From Mesorhizobium temperatum (GTDB taxonomy: Bacteria; Pseudomonadota; Alphaproteobacteria; Rhizobiales; Rhizobiaceae): 64,000 nt of DNA. A program made the position numbers and the translations under genes. Below, in pieces: positions 26,540-34,782 of the stretch. Each line of letters begins with the position of its first letter. Position 1 is the first letter of the stretch. The stretch lies in assembly GCF_002284575.1 (NCBI RefSeq), contig NZ_NPKJ01000076.1, forward strand, positions 137,432 to 201,431, written 5' to 3'. The notes under the pieces are model-generated. The model had not been told where the DNA came from. It made no database searches and saw only the letters and a program-made list of their open reading frames with translations.

Positions 26540-27070
26540 ATGGGCGAAATCAATCAGAGGATTCGCGTTCATATCGGCGACATTACCAAGCTGGCGGTCG
26601 ATGCCATCGTCAACGCCGCCAACACGTCACTTCTGGGTGGCGGAGGCGTCGACGGCGCCATCCATCGTGCAGCCGGTCCCGAGCTTCTGGCCGAATGCCG
26701 AACACTCAATGGCTGCAAGGTCGGCGACGCAAAACTCACCAAAGGCTACAGGCTGCCGGCACGCTACGTCATCCACACGGTTGGTCCGGTCTGGCAGGGC
26801 GGCGGCAAGGGCGAAGCCGAGTTGTTGGGCTCCTGCTATCGCCGGTCGCTCGAACTCGCCGCCGCCAAGGATTGCCGGACCGTGGCATTCCCGGCGATCT
26901 CGACCGGTGTATACCGGTATCCAAAAGACCAGGCGACCCAGATCGCAGTTGGCACAGTGAGCGCCTTTATCAGCCACAACGCGGTTCCGGAAACCGTCAT
27001 CTTCTGCTGCTTCGACCAACAGACGGCGGAACTATACCAGCAGGCGTTGCTGCGCCTGGCGGGAGCGTGA
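26540..27070 (+). CDS. macro domain protein (O-acetyl-ADP-ribose deacetylase type)
   Basis: The 176-residue single macro domain has [27 protein letters not shown] at about residues 19-45, the ADP-ribose pocket with the catalytic Asn/Asp loop of the MacroD/YmdB class, plus [15 protein letters not shown] and [10 protein letters not shown]. Such enzymes remove acetyl from O-acetyl-ADP-ribose or ADP-ribose from proteins and nucleic acids. It starts one base after the mccB stop, so it is an operon member. A link to acyl metabolism through sirtuin-made O-acyl-ADP-ribose is attractive, but it is inference; no sirtuin gene is in the window. Confidence 0.93.
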   Translation: MGEINQRIRVHIGDITKLAVDAIVNAANTSLLGGGGVDGAIHRAAGPELLAECRTLNGCKVGDAKLTKGYRLPARYVIHTVGPVWQGGGKGEAELLGSCYRRSLELAAAKDCRTVAFPAISTGVYRYPKDQATQIAVGTVSAFISHNAVPETVIFCCFDQQTAELYQQALLRLAGA

Positions 27071-27188
27071 CCTGTCCCGATGAGAAATCCCATCCACACC
27101 CTTCAGGCTCATTTTCAAACATCGAACTGGCCACACGGAAAAATTGCGGCTATTGCTGATTTGCAATTTCCATGGGGATGGGGCGAAG

Positions 27189-27566
27189 ATGAGACTGCGA
27201 CTTTCTCAGAAAACTACTGTATCGATACTTGCAGGGCTTCTTATATTAGCTGCTCCAGGCAGCAGCGCAGCGGAATCACTGGCGGGCAACAAAGGCGACA
27301 TCCGTTTCTACCCGACTTTGGCTGGAAACCCGAAGGATCCGTGTACCAAGTCGTACAACGCCTATGTGGCGGCCAGCGGCCATTCAGCCTATGCAACGAC
27401 CTTTTATTCGCGCGTCGTCGACATCTACATCATTTGCGGCGCGCGGCTGAACGCACCGTCGCAAAAGGCGGCGGAAGATTTGGCGCTGCGGAACTGTCAG
27501 TCAGGCTTGAAAAAGTGGAAAGTCAGGCTTGCGAGCGGCGGCTGTCAGATCGCGCTTTCCAAATAG
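27189..27566 (+). CDS. small exported protein of unknown function
   Basis: From the ATG at 27189 the protein is 125 residues with a signal peptide (MRLRLSQKTTVSILAGLLILAAPGSSA, cleavage before AES). The mature part of about 98 residues contains four cysteines (DPCTKS, IICGARL, LRNCQSG, GGCQIAL) that could form two disulfides in the periplasm. I do not recognise a family. It lies between the macro-domain gene and mccA, same strand, 49 bases before mccA. The longer frame from 27144 would bury the signal peptide and is not preferred. Confidence 0.72.
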   Translation: MRLRLSQKTTVSILAGLLILAAPGSSAAESLAGNKGDIRFYPTLAGNPKDPCTKSYNAYVAASGHSAYATTFYSRVVDIYIICGARLNAPSQKAAEDLALRNCQSGLKKWKVRLASGGCQIALSK

Positions 27567-27615
27567 TCAGTCGCCTGGCTGACTGGCACCGCCTGCGGAA
27601 AATCCGGGAGGTTCC

Positions 27616-29583
27616 ATGTTCGCCAAAATCCTGATCGCCAACCGCGGCGAGATCGCTTGCCGGGTGATCCGCACGGCGCGCAAGCTGGGCGTACATAGCG
27701 TTGCCGTCTATTCCGACGCCGACGCCGGGGCCCTGCATGTCGAGATGACCGACGAGGCGGTGCATATCGGCGCCTCGCCTGTTGGCGATAGCTATCTGCG
27801 CGGCGACAAGATTGTCGCGGCGGCTTTGGCCACCGGTGCGGAAGCCATCCATCCGGGCTATGGTTTTCTGTCGGAAAACCCTGATTTCGTTGACCAGGTG
27901 ACGGCGGCGGGGCTCGTCTTCATCGGCCCGTCGGCCGCCTCGATCCGCGCCATGGGGCTGAAGGACGCGGCCAAGCGGCTGATGGAGAAGGCCGGCGTGC
28001 CGGTTGTGCCGGGCTATCACGGCGAGGCGCAGGAGATCGTGCTGCTCGCCTCCAAGGCACGCGAGATCGGCTATCCCGTCCTGATCAAGGCGCGCGCCGG
28101 TGGGGGCGGCAAGGGCATGCGGCGCGTCGAACACCCCGACGACTTTTCCGAGGCGCTGTCGGGTGCGCGGCGCGAGGCCAAGGCCGCTTTCGGCGACGAC
28201 CGCGTGCTGGTCGAGAAATATATCGATAAGCCGCGCCACATCGAGGTTCAGGTATTCGGAGATATCTTCGGCAATGTCGTGCATCTCTACGAGCGCGACT
28301 GCTCGGCACAGCGCCGCCATCAGAAGGTGATCGAGGAAGCCCCCGCCCCCGGCATGACGCCGGCATTTCGCAAGGCGATGACGGAGGCGGCGGTGAAGGC
28401 CGCCAAGGCGATCAACTATTCCGGCGCCGGCACGATCGAGTTCATCGTCGATGCCTCGCAAGGGCTGAAGGCCGACCGCTTCTGGTTCATGGAAATGAAC
28501 ACCCGCCTGCAGGTCGAGCACCCGGTCACCGAAATGGTTACCGGTACCGATCTGGTCGAGTGGCAGTTGCGGGTGGCGTCCGGCGAAAAACTGCCGAAGA
28601 CGCAGAGCGAGATCACGCTTTCCGGCCATGCCTTCGAAGCGCGCATTTATGCCGAGGACGCGGCAAAGGGTTTTTTGCCGGCGACGGGCACGTTGCATCA
28701 CCTGAAATTTCCGGATACCGCGCCCGAGGGCGCCAGTATGCGGATCGAGACCGGCGTGCGGGCCGGTGATGCCATCTCGCCCTTCTACGATCCAATGATC
28801 GCCAAGCTGATCGTGCACGGCAAGGGCAGGCAGGCGGCGGTCGAAGCACTGGGCATAGCCCTTTCGCAGACCGAGATCGCCGGCTCGACCGTCAACACCG
28901 CCTTTCTCGCTGCTCTTGCCGCTGACGCGGATTTTTCGGCAGGCGATGTCGATACCGGCCTGATCGGCAGGCATCAGCAAGCGCTGACCGCGGTGCCGCC
29001 GCCGAGCAATGAGATCGTCGCCGCAGCCGCGCTTGCGGCATCCGGCGCCGGGGCTCAGGCGCCGACAGACGACCCGTGGTCGTCGCTTGCCGGTTATGCG
29101 CATTTCCACACTGTTCCGCGGCGCACGCGACTGCGCTACGGCGAGGACGAGATCGTCGCGCTAGTGTCGGTACTGCCGCCGGACGGGCGCTTCCAAGTGG
29201 CACTGGACGCACCTTATAACAGCGCCAATCCGCTTGATCTTCGCGCCGCCCCTCGACTCGCCCGCTGGCCAGGCCATGTCACGGTCTTCGAAGGCGCCGT
29301 CGGCTACAGTTTTGTCGTGCCGGACCCGTTGACAAGGGCCGACGAGATCGCCGCCGGTTCTGACAGCCTGCGGGCGCCGATGCCGGGCCTGGTCAAGCTG
29401 GTGCGTGCAGCCAAGGGCGACGCCGTCATCAAGGGCCAGCCGCTGTTGATCCTGGAAGCGATGAAGATGGAGCATACGATCTCCGCCACCCATGACGGGA
29501 CCATCGCCGAGATCGCCACAGAGGGGGCGCAGGTCACCGACGGGACCGTGCTGGTGCGTTTTGCCGAGGAAGCCCACGGCTGA
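27616..29583 (+). CDS. mccA: 3-methylcrotonyl-CoA carboxylase, alpha (biotin) subunit
   Basis: The 655-residue protein has a biotin carboxylase domain (ILIANRGEIACRVIRTARKLG; ATP loop KARAGGGGKGMRRV; EMNTRLQVEHPVTEMVTGTDLVEWQL). A linker follows, then a C-terminal biotinyl domain with EAMKMEHT, where Lys617 is the biotin attachment site. It carboxylates biotin with ATP and bicarbonate and delivers it to MccB. A GGGAGG site precedes the ATG. Later leucine-pathway genes (3-methylglutaconyl-CoA hydratase, HMG-CoA lyase) do not follow; the next gene is convergent. Confidence 0.95.
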   Translation: MFAKILIANRGEIACRVIRTARKLGVHSVAVYSDADAGALHVEMTDEAVHIGASPVGDSYLRGDKIVAAALATGAEAIHPGYGFLSENPDFVDQVTAAGLVFIGPSAASIRAMGLKDAAKRLMEKAGVPVVPGYHGEAQEIVLLASKAREIGYPVLIKARAGGGGKGMRRVEHPDDFSEALSGARREAKAAFGDDRVLVEKYIDKPRHIEVQVFGDIFGNVVHLYERDCSAQRRHQKVIEEAPAPGMTPAFRKAMTEAAVKAAKAINYSGAGTIEFIVDASQGLKADRFWFMEMNTRLQVEHPVTEMVTGTDLVEWQLRVASGEKLPKTQSEITLSGHAFEARIYAEDAAKGFLPATGTLHHLKFPDTAPEGASMRIETGVRAGDAISPFYDPMIAKLIVHGKGRQAAVEALGIALSQTEIAGSTVNTAFLAALAADADFSAGDVDTGLIGRHQQALTAVPPPSNEIVAAAALAASGAGAQAPTDDPWSSLAGYAHFHTVPRRTRLRYGEDEIVALVSVLPPDGRFQVALDAPYNSANPLDLRAAPRLARWPGHVTVFEGAVGYSFVVPDPLTRADEIAAGSDSLRAPMPGLVKLVRAAKGDAVIKGQPLLILEAMKMEHTISATHDGTIAEIATEGAQVTDGTVLVRFAEEAHG

Positions 29584-29640
29584 CGCTGCTCCTTAATCCA
29601 CGAGGCGATGTAGGGGCACGCGCCACAGACGCACCCCCAA

Positions 29641-29672
29641 AATGAAAATGGCCGAGTCTGCCCGGCCATCTC
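29641..29672 (-). terminator. terminator of the amino acid binding protein gene
   Basis: ATGGCCG/CGGCCAT form a 7-base stem at 29648-29669. Read on the minus strand it is followed by TTTTCATTTT. It lies 30 bases past the stop of the gene at 29699 and between convergent genes, so it may also stop mccA transcripts. Confidence 0.65.
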
Positions 29673-29698
29673 CGATAGTCGCTAGGCGACGCTAGCCA

Positions 29699-30820
29699 TC
29701 ACGGCTGGATCGGCGCGTATTTGCCGTCGTGCCACTGGTTGATGTCGTAGCTGACGTTCTTGAGGTCGCCCTTTTCATCGAAAGTGACAGGGCCGACGAC
29801 GGTGCTGATCGGCTCGCCGTTCTTCAACGCTTCGGCAACCTTGGCCGGGTCGTCGCTGCCGGCGCGCTTGATACCCTCGGCAAAGGCCTGGATCACGGCA
29901 TAGGAGAACAGCGTAAAGCCCTCGGGCACGAAGCCGCCCGCCTTGATCTTTTCGATGGCTTCCTTGGCTTCGGGCTTGGCCCGCGGATCCGACGGGAAGA
30001 CGAACATGGTGCCTTCGCCGGCCGGGCCGGCAACCTGCCAGAATTCCGGCGTGGCAATCGAGTCCGGCATGATCAGCTGGAACTTGAGGTTCTGTTCCGC
30101 CGACTGACGCAGGATGAGGCCGGCCTCGGGGTGGTAGCCGCCGAAATAGACCACATCAGCCTTCAGTTCCTTGAGCTTGGTGACAAGCGCCGAGTAGTCC
30201 TTTTCGCCGGCGTTGATGCCCTCGTAGAGTATCTCTTTGAGACCGTTCTGGTTCATCGTCGCCTTGACGGCGTCGGCCACGCCCTGCCCATAAGCGCTCT
30301 TGTCATGCATGATGACGACGTTCTTGCCGGCATATTTCTTGGCGATCCATGGACCGATGAAGGCGCCCTGCGCATCGTCGCGCGTATAAAGGCGCATGAT
30401 CGTCGGCCAGCCGGCTTTCGCCGCCGCGTCGGTCAGTTCTGGGTTCGACGAAGCCGGACTCATCATCAGCGCACCGGCTTCGGCATAGACGGCCGAGGCC
30501 GGGATGCTCGAGCCCGAGCAGGCATGGCCATCGATGAACTTGACCCCGTTGGCGACGATGCGGTTGGCGACCGAAACCGCCTGCTTCGGATCGCACTGGT
30601 CATCCTGGACGTCGAGCTTGATCTGGCGGCCTTCGACACCTCCAGCGGCGTTGATCGCGTCGGCGGCGGCTTGCGCGCCCTGCTTGAACTGGTCGCCGAT
30701 GGTGGCAAGCTGTCCGGTCATCGGTCCGACCACCGAAAAGGTGATGTCTTCGGCGAAGGCAACCGGCGCGCTCATCACCAGGCCCACTATGGCCGCGCTC
30801 AAAATACCCAACTTTTTCAT
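29699..30820 (-). CDS. branched-chain amino acid ABC transporter, substrate-binding protein
   Basis: The 373-residue LivJ/LivK-type periplasmic binding protein has a signal peptide (MKKLGILSAAIVGLVMSAPVAFA) and the family pattern ITFSVVGPMTGQLATIGDQFKQGAQAAADAINAAGGVEGRQIKLDVQDDQCDPKQAVSVANRIV, with SSNPELT and DKSAYGQGVADAVK further on. It would capture leucine, isoleucine or valine (or relatives) for a permease encoded elsewhere. Its position next to the leucine catabolic genes fits. A strong GGAGGAG ribosome binding site lies 10 bases before the ATG, itself just below a stable hairpin. Confidence 0.93.
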   Translation of the reverse strand: MKKLGILSAAIVGLVMSAPVAFAEDITFSVVGPMTGQLATIGDQFKQGAQAAADAINAAGGVEGRQIKLDVQDDQCDPKQAVSVANRIVANGVKFIDGHACSGSSIPASAVYAEAGALMMSPASSNPELTDAAAKAGWPTIMRLYTRDDAQGAFIGPWIAKKYAGKNVVIMHDKSAYGQGVADAVKATMNQNGLKEILYEGINAGEKDYSALVTKLKELKADVVYFGGYHPEAGLILRQSAEQNLKFQLIMPDSIATPEFWQVAGPAGEGTMFVFPSDPRAKPEAKEAIEKIKAGGFVPEGFTLFSYAVIQAFAEGIKRAGSDDPAKVAEALKNGEPISTVVGPVTFDEKGDLKNVSYDINQWHDGKYAPIQP

Positions 30821-30830
30821 GGTGATACAA

Positions 30831-30864
30831 CTCCTCCACTCTCGCGCGGCCGTCCCGGCCGCGC
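30831..30864 (-). promoter_or_regulatory. leader hairpin next to the ribosome binding site
   Basis: On the minus strand, GCGCGGCC and GGCCGCGC (30844-30864) form a perfect 8-base stem with a 5-base loop. It lies 6 bases upstream of the GGAGGAG ribosome binding site (30831-30837) of the binding-protein gene. It could stabilise the mRNA or affect access to the site. In rhizobia, leaders of such binding-protein mRNAs are known targets of AbcR small RNAs. Confidence 0.45.
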
Positions 30865-30958
30865 CTCTTCCAGAGTGGCTGGGAGAATCTCACCCTTCGC
30901 TAAGCCTGTCTAGGCGCATCGGCGGCACTCAATTGGGCCTGCAGCCTTTCTGTTTGAC

Positions 30959-31053
30959 GATGATCTTCTTCCAAAAACCGGTTTCCACTTTTTGGGATCA
31001 TGGTCCGAAAACGCAAAAGCCGCGCCGGCCTTGTTCCGGCCGGTCGCGGCTTT
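30959..31053. repeat. palindromic repeat and adjoining terminator-like hairpin
   Basis: GATGATC...GATCAT (30959-31001, with CCGGTTTCCACTTTTTGG inside) is a diverged relative of the 260-307 repeat. Directly next to it, AAAGCCGCGCCGGCC (31016-31030) pairs with GGCCGG-T-CGCGGCTTT (31038-31053), a 15-base stem with one bulge, followed on the minus strand by TTTTGCGTTTT. The hairpin could end the transcript of the Sel1 gene. The rest of 31054-31299 holds no gene; short near-repeats such as CAATGAACTC/GATGAACTC at 31250-31290 are present. Confidence 0.6.
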
Positions 31054-31299
31054 GTCGATCGAACAATCTCGAACGCTCCTGCGCCCGAAAACCGCTCGCC
31101 TTCCCTGTCCGTCGCGCAGCTTGGCTGTATCCGGCCTGCCGCGTTCCTGTCATTGTAGGTACGACCGTCTTGCGCGGCCTTGTTCTTGCCGGTCCGGCCG
31201 TCTTGAGCAGCCTTGACCTGAAGCGTCCCTGTCGGTGATCTCAGTGCCCGATGAACTCAAGACCCAATGAACTCCGGGCCTGATGAACTCAGGGCCAAC

Positions 31300-31566
31300 T
31301 TAGTGCATCGTCATCCATTCGCGGGCTTCGCGCAGCGCCCTGGCGATCTCGACCTTCGACATGGCGGCCGACAATTCCGAGCGCAGTTCCGCGGCGCGGA
31401 CCGAGCCCTTGATCGCAGCGATGTTGAACCATTTGTGGGCGGCGACGACATCGGTCTCGCAATCGCGGCCGGTCGCATACATCATGCCCAATTCGAAAAG
31501 AATATCGGCCTGGGCAGTTGCCCCCATGGCGCCGAAGCCGGCTTCAGGCATTTCAAAACGTGCCAT
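31300..31566 (-). CDS. Sel1-repeat protein, short
   Basis: The 88-residue protein has one clear Sel1-like helical repeat: ADILFELGMMYATGRDCETDVVAAHKWFNIAAIKGSVRAAELRSELSAAMS. It has no signal peptide or membrane segment. Sel1/TPR-like repeats mediate protein contacts. Short stand-alone versions are conserved in rhizobia with no assigned role. It stands alone between two long intergenic regions. The N-terminus MARFEMPEAGFGAMG lacks any motif. Confidence 0.82.
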   Translation of the reverse strand: MARFEMPEAGFGAMGATAQADILFELGMMYATGRDCETDVVAAHKWFNIAAIKGSVRAAELRSELSAAMSKVEIARALREAREWMTMH

Positions 31567-32037
31567 TTCAATCCCCTGTTCTAGCCCCTGTCAGGCTCCC
31601 GAGAGCTGCCTCGTTCTGTCCCTTGGTGTCTGTTGATAACCCTTGGGGCGGCCGCTCTTTCGATGCTTTCGAGAATGAACCGGAGGCTTGAATCCGCGGT
31701 TAAGTGGCGTGCTTAATTTGAGGAAAACAAAGCTAAAACAAGAGGTAAACGCGAGAATTCGTTAAGGATGCAAAGCCAGCAATTGCGCCGGTTTGCACCA
31801 AATTTGACGAAAATTTGCGAGGCGAAGATCAAGACTCCGCTAACCACGGGAGACAAAGACGGAGTTGCGAACGTTTCATTTCCCACCGATGAGACCGCTT
31901 CTAGCGGCCGGAAAATCCTGAAGTCTTCCGCAGCGGCACCGCTTTTGTTTTGTCGGGAGGTGAATTAGCTTACGTTTGCGTAAAAGGCAGACCGGCGGGG
32001 CGGAACACCCGGCCGGATGCCCACAGGGAGGAGAAAC
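31567..32037. other. 471-base intergenic region, no gene seen
   Basis: It separates the leftward Sel1 gene from the rightward DUF2147 gene and must hold both promoters. The part 31700-31870 is notably AT-rich for this genome. TTAAG-type motifs occur (TTAAGTGG, GCTTAATT, TTAAGGAT), but no complete regulatory site can be argued. A 66-codon frame at 31768 has no coding character. Confidence 0.45.
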
Positions 32038-32382
32038 ATGTTTCGCAAAATCAGCATGGCCCTTGCGGCCACCTTGATCATGGCCGGCGCGGCTTGCGCC
32101 GATCCGATCGAAGGCAACTGGAAAACGCAAGCCGGTTCGACTGCCGCCATTGCGGGCGGCGGCGGTGCATTTTCCATCACGCTCAAATCAGGCAAATTTG
32201 CCGGCAAGCGGATCGGTTCGTTCAAGGTGTCCGGCGCCAACAAATATTCGGGCACCATAACCGACCCGGAAACCGACAAGACCTATTCGGGCAAGGCCTC
32301 GGTCTCGGGCGCTTCGCTCAAGATGAGCGGCTGCGTGCTCGGCGGGCTGATCTGCAGGAGCCAGACCTGGCACAAACTCTGA
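32038..32382 (+). CDS. DUF2147 family exported protein
   Basis: The 114-residue protein has a signal peptide (MFRKISMALAATLIMAGAACA, cleavage before DPIEGNW). The DUF2147 pattern DPIEGNWKT, SGKFAGKRIGSFK, YSGTITDPETDKTYSGKA, LKMSGCVLGGLICRSQTW follows, a small periplasmic lipocalin-like beta-barrel. Function is unknown. The GGGAGGAG ribosome binding site selects the start. A terminator follows within 30 bases, so it is a single-gene unit. Two cysteines in the last motif may form a disulfide. Confidence 0.9.
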   Translation: MFRKISMALAATLIMAGAACADPIEGNWKTQAGSTAAIAGGGGAFSITLKSGKFAGKRIGSFKVSGANKYSGTITDPETDKTYSGKASVSGASLKMSGCVLGGLICRSQTWHKL

Positions 32383-32409
32383 TCGTTTCCGCTGCCACAA
32401 AATGAAAAC

Positions 32410-32431
32410 GGGGCCGCGAAGGCCCCTTTTT
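32410..32431 (+). terminator. rho-independent terminator after DUF2147
   Basis: GGGGCC-GCGAA-GGCCCC followed by TTTTT, starting 28 bases past the stop codon. Confidence 0.9.
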
Positions 32432-32692
32432 GTTTGCGCCGTCTGTTTGGGACAACGGATCAATCGTGCGGGCCGCGCGTTCAGCGCCCTAACAGCATTT
32501 TACCCGCCCTTGTCGGCAGCAAGATTGGGGGTCGGCAGCTAGACTGCGGCGACGCTCGTGGCCGGCGACGGCGCGGTGGCGGCGGGCACTCGACCCTCCG
32601 TCGATAAATTTGAACCGCAGATGAACGCCGGCATCAGAACCGGTTCAGTTGCATCAGGGCATTCTCATGCGTGTTGAAGGAGACACCACGCA
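32432..32692. other. region upstream of two small ORFs, no gene seen
   Basis: About 260 bases with no supported gene. GAAGGAG at 32676-32682 is the ribosome binding site of the small ORF at 32693. No clear promoter or repeat is recognised. Confidence 0.4.
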
Positions 32693-32845
32693 ATGTTCGC
32701 CCGCCGCTTCACCATCGTCTGCCTGCTGATGAGCCTGTTCGGCATGTCGTTCGCCATCCTCGTTGCCGAGGCCGGCCGCCCAGCCCGCTCCTGGGACCAG
32801 GCCAATTCCTGCCGGTTCGGTTGCCCGGGCCATCTTCGCCATTGA
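32693..32845 (+). CDS. small membrane or exported protein, 50 residues
   Basis: An ATG 10 bases after an AAGGAG site opens a 50-codon frame. It starts MFARRFTIVCLLMSLFGMSFAIL: a positively charged N-terminus, then a hydrophobic stretch, with a short tail containing SCRFGC and ending GHLRH. The layout is that of a single-pass membrane peptide or a cleaved leader. I do not recognise a family. The next small ORF starts 35 bases later with its own site. It is short enough that chance cannot be excluded, but the ribosome binding site and hydrophobic pattern support it. Confidence 0.5.
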   Translation: MFARRFTIVCLLMSLFGMSFAILVAEAGRPARSWDQANSCRFGCPGHLRH

Positions 32846-32880
32846 CGCCGACAAAAACCCTTAGAGAGAAGCAACACACC

Positions 32881-33075
32881 ATGAACCGCATCGTCGCCAA
32901 CGCCCTCAAGACCCTTCGGCTTGTGCCGCGGGCGACGCTCATCCTGATGGTTCTTGCAGCGCCGGTTCTGGCCGTGCCCTCGATGCGCGCCGATGCCGGC
33001 TCGACGATCGAGGCGCCGGCGTTGAAGAAGACCGGCGTCGGCTTTGTGCTGTTGATCAGCCTGCGGCGCGGCTAG
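32881..33075 (+). CDS. small exported or membrane protein, 64 residues
   Basis: The 64-codon frame starts MNRIVANALKTLRLVPRATLILMVLAAPVLAVPSMRADAG, with a basic N-terminus, a hydrophobic core and an APVLAVPS-like possible cleavage zone, then a second hydrophobic patch (GVGFVLLISL). AGAGAGAA-like purines precede the ATG. It follows the 50-residue ORF at 32693, and AMP nucleosidase comes next. I know no family. A longer frame from 32671 exists but overlaps the first small ORF out of frame and is not preferred. Confidence 0.5.
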   Translation: MNRIVANALKTLRLVPRATLILMVLAAPVLAVPSMRADAGSTIEAPALKKTGVGFVLLISLRRG

Positions 33076-33183
33076 GCCAATCGGCCTTCATCGAAACCAT
33101 TGAAAAAGAAAAAACGGCGCTTCGGTCGCGTTCAAACCGGCACACCCCCTCCCAACCGCATGACCAAGCCTCTATATTGGGTT

Positions 33184-34686
33184 ATGGAAAAGCGAATCTA
33201 TCCCCAAGCCATAGACTCAGTCGTGATGCCGGAGCCGTTTGGCCGGCAGAGCTTCAATGATGCAGGAAAGGCCGTCGCGGCCTTGCAGGTCCTCTACGAT
33301 CGCCACACCAAATTCCTGCGCGATTCATTTACGGCGCTCGCCGCAGGCGGCGACAATAACAAGCGCTACCGGGCCTTCTATCCCGAGGTCGGCGTCACCA
33401 CGACTTCGTTCACCCAGATCGACTCGCGGCAGGCTTACGGCCACATGCCGACACCTGGGCATTTCTCGACCACCATCACCCAGCCTGCCCTTTTCGAACG
33501 CTATCTTACCGAACAGCTTGGCCTGATCATGCGCAATCACGGCGTTCCGGTCACGGTTTCGGAATCGACGACGCCAATCCCGCTGCATTTCGCCTTCCTG
33601 GAAGGCTCCCATGTCGACGGCGCGGCAGCCGAGCGCATCAGGCGGCCGATCCGTGACCTGTTCGACGTGCCGGACCTCGACGGCACCGACGACCAGATCG
33701 CCAACGGCACGTTCGAAGTGGCGTTAGGCGAAGCCAGGCCGCTGGCGGCGTTCACAGCGCAACGTATCGACTACTCGCTGCACCGGATGTCGCACTACAC
33801 GGCTACCAGTCCGCAGCATTTCCAGAATTTCGTGCTGTTCACCAACTACCAGTTCTACATCGACGAATTCGTCGCCCGTGCGCACAAGCTGATGGCGAAT
33901 GGCGGCGGCGGATACGTCGAATTCGTCGAGCCGGGAAACGTCGTCACCAAGGCTGGACAAAGCGCGCCTAGCGATGGCGTGGCGCCGCCGCGCTTGCCGC
34001 AGATGCCGGCCTATCATCTGAAGAAGCCGAACCATGGCGGCATCACGATGGTCAATATCGGCGTCGGCCCCTCCAATGCCAAGACGATCACCGACCACAT
34101 CGCGGTGCTCAGGCCGCATGCCTGGGTGATGCTCGGCCATTGCGCCGGGCTGCGTAACACTCAGGCGCTGGGCGACTATGTGCTGGCGCATGCCTATGTG
34201 CGCGAGGATCATGTTCTGGACGACGATCTTCCGGTCTGGGTGCCGATTCCCCCGCTGGCCGAAATCCAGGTGGCGCTGCAAGAGGCGGTCGCCGAAGTCA
34301 CCGGCCTTTCCGGCTACGACCTCAAGCGCATCATGCGCACCGGCACCGTCGCCACCATCGACAACCGCAACTGGGAGTTGCGCGACCAGCGGGGGCCGGT
34401 GCAGCGGCTGTCGCAGTCACGGGCGATTGCGCTCGACATGGAATCGGCGACGATCGCGGCCAATGGCTTCCGTTTCCGCGTGCCCTACGGCACCCTGCTT
34501 TGCGTCTCGGACAAGCCCCTGCATGGCGAATTGAAGCTGCCCGGCATGGCGACCGAGTTCTACAAGCGGCAAGTGGCACAGCATTTGACCATCGGCATCA
34601 GGGCGATGGAAAAGCTGGCCGAGATGCCGATGGAACGGTTGCATTCGCGCAAGCTCAGAAGCTTTTCGGAGACGGCGTTCCAGTAG
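33184..34686 (+). CDS. amn: AMP nucleosidase
   Basis: The 500-residue protein has the family N-terminal domain (DAGKAVAALQVLYDRHTKFLRD, FYPEVGVTTTSFTQIDSRQAYGHMPTPGHFSTTITQP). Its C-terminal phosphorylase-like domain contains TMVNIGVGPSNAKTITDHIAVLRPHAWVMLGHCAGLR and IALDMESATIAANGFRFRVPYGTLLCVSDKP. It hydrolyses AMP to adenine and ribose 5-phosphate. The size is close to that of E. coli Amn. The start is uncertain: ATG 33184, ATG 33160 and a TTG at 33100 are in frame and none has a good ribosome binding site. Confidence 0.93.
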   Translation: MEKRIYPQAIDSVVMPEPFGRQSFNDAGKAVAALQVLYDRHTKFLRDSFTALAAGGDNNKRYRAFYPEVGVTTTSFTQIDSRQAYGHMPTPGHFSTTITQPALFERYLTEQLGLIMRNHGVPVTVSESTTPIPLHFAFLEGSHVDGAAAERIRRPIRDLFDVPDLDGTDDQIANGTFEVALGEARPLAAFTAQRIDYSLHRMSHYTATSPQHFQNFVLFTNYQFYIDEFVARAHKLMANGGGGYVEFVEPGNVVTKAGQSAPSDGVAPPRLPQMPAYHLKKPNHGGITMVNIGVGPSNAKTITDHIAVLRPHAWVMLGHCAGLRNTQALGDYVLAHAYVREDHVLDDDLPVWVPIPPLAEIQVALQEAVAEVTGLSGYDLKRIMRTGTVATIDNRNWELRDQRGPVQRLSQSRAIALDMESATIAANGFRFRVPYGTLLCVSDKPLHGELKLPGMATEFYKRQVAQHLTIGIRAMEKLAEMPMERLHSRKLRSFSETAFQ

Positions 34687-34782
34687 CAACGATCGGCTTG
34701 CATCGACCGGACCTTGGTAACCGCGCGGCAGGGCATTTCGTAATCTTGATTTGGGCTGCATTTCTGCCGATAAGCAAACGAG

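Noticed and set aside
31768-31968. 66-codon frame in the Sel1-DUF2147 gap
   Set aside because: It has no ribosome binding site, no hydrophobic or conserved pattern, and AT-rich non-coding-like composition.
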